From Flavobacterium sp. (GTDB lineage Bacteria; Bacteroidota; Bacteroidia; Flavobacteriales; Flavobacteriaceae): DNA of 12,959 nucleotides. Of the stretch, positions 12,657-12,959 are shown one piece after another; within the stretch, counting starts at the first letter, position 1, and every line of letters starts with the position of its first letter. The notes under the pieces are model-generated. The model had not been told where the DNA came from. It saw only the letters and a list, made by a program, of their open reading frames with translations, and did not search any database. The stretch is taken from NCBI GenBank assembly GCA_030151565.1, contig JASLDM010000030.1:1-12959 (forward strand), written 5' to 3'. A program made the position numbers and the translations under genes.

Positions 12657-12959
12657 TTATGAATTCTTAGCCTTAAACTCTTTTAATTTCTCTGTTAATT
12701 TTGGAACTACTTGAAAAGCATCTCCTACAATTCCATAGTCAGCTACTTTAAAGAAAGGCGCATCTGGATCTGTATTGATTACAACCTTTACTTTAGATGA
12801 GTTGATTCCAGCAATATGCTGAATTGCACCCGAAATACCTACTGCGATGTATAAGTTTGAAGCCACAGGTTTTCCTGTTTGCCCAACGTGCTCTTCGTGA
12901 GATCTCCAATCCAAATCAGATACTGGTTTTGAACAAGCCAATGCTGCTCCTAAAACTTC
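12657..12959 (-). CDS. etfA: Electron transfer flavoprotein alpha subunit, C-terminal part
   Basis: Partial gene: the frame runs open to the edge of the window, leaving the last 100 residues. These cover the FAD-binding domain II: ACSKPVSDLDWRSHEEHVGQTGKPVASNLYIAVGIS is present in pieces (from fragment residue 8), with the GQTGK turn (26-30), GISGAIQH (41-48) whose His contacts the flavin, NTDPDAPFF (62-70) and ADYGIVGD (73-80). EtfA with EtfB carries electrons from acyl-CoA dehydrogenases to the respiratory chain. A TTG in the first codons is not a real start. It ends in a terminator, which separates it from the downstream operon. Confidence 0.95.
   Translation of the reverse strand, partial: EVLGAALACSKPVSDLDWRSHEEHVGQTGKPVASNLYIAVGISGAIQHIAGINSSKVKVVINTDPDAPFFKVADYGIVGDAFQVVPKLTEKLKEFKAKNS

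Overview
The window looks like ordinary chromosome from an AT-rich member of the Bacteroidota, class Flavobacteriia (a Flavobacterium- or Myroides-like organism; the genus cannot be fixed from this sequence). The reasons are gldA, a gliding-motility ABC ATPase of this group; a DAHP synthase-chorismate mutase fusion of the Bacteroidota type; a 2TM-domain protein; starts without Shine-Dalgarno sequences; and several promoters of the Bacteroidota form TTG-N18..21-TAnnTTTG. I see no insertion sequence, prophage, CRISPR array, rRNA or tRNA.

Left block, 26-6153, all minus strand. Read in transcription order it holds the DAHP synthase/chorismate mutase, a secreted protein of unknown function with its own promoter and a strong terminator, and then a tightly packed operon: rsgA (ribosome assembly GTPase), dtd (D-aminoacyl-tRNA deacylase), a tiny two-helix membrane protein, a MazG-like nucleotide pyrophosphohydrolase, aroA (EPSP synthase) and queA (queuosine tRNA modification). 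queA also has a promoter of its own. The block therefore combines the first and sixth steps of the shikimate route, and the chorismate-to-prephenate step, with translation-quality genes.

Middle, 6154-8797. A 428-bp divergent spacer contains a good minus-strand promoter about 275 nt upstream of the DAHP synthase and, 4 nt after it, a 15-codon reading frame containing Phe-Trp and Tyr. This is the most unusual signal in the window: a possible aromatic leader peptide. To the right, on the plus strand, lie a TauE/SafE-type permease, its usual partner DUF1634, and gldA, ended by a bidirectional terminator.

Right block, 8798-12959, minus strand. After the 3' end of etfA and its terminator comes a compact operon: bifunctional nuclease (BFN/UVR), thyA, 2TM protein, folA, a secreted protein of unknown function and a deoxynucleoside kinase. 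ThyA makes dTMP and dihydrofolate, FolA regenerates tetrahydrofolate, and the kinase salvages deoxynucleosides, so this is a DNA-precursor operon.

A recurring theme is promoters whose -7 element lies only 4-5 nt before an ATG (rsgA, the DAHP synthase, the candidate leader peptide), which predicts leaderless transcripts. No clearly new multi-gene system is present; most genes are housekeeping.
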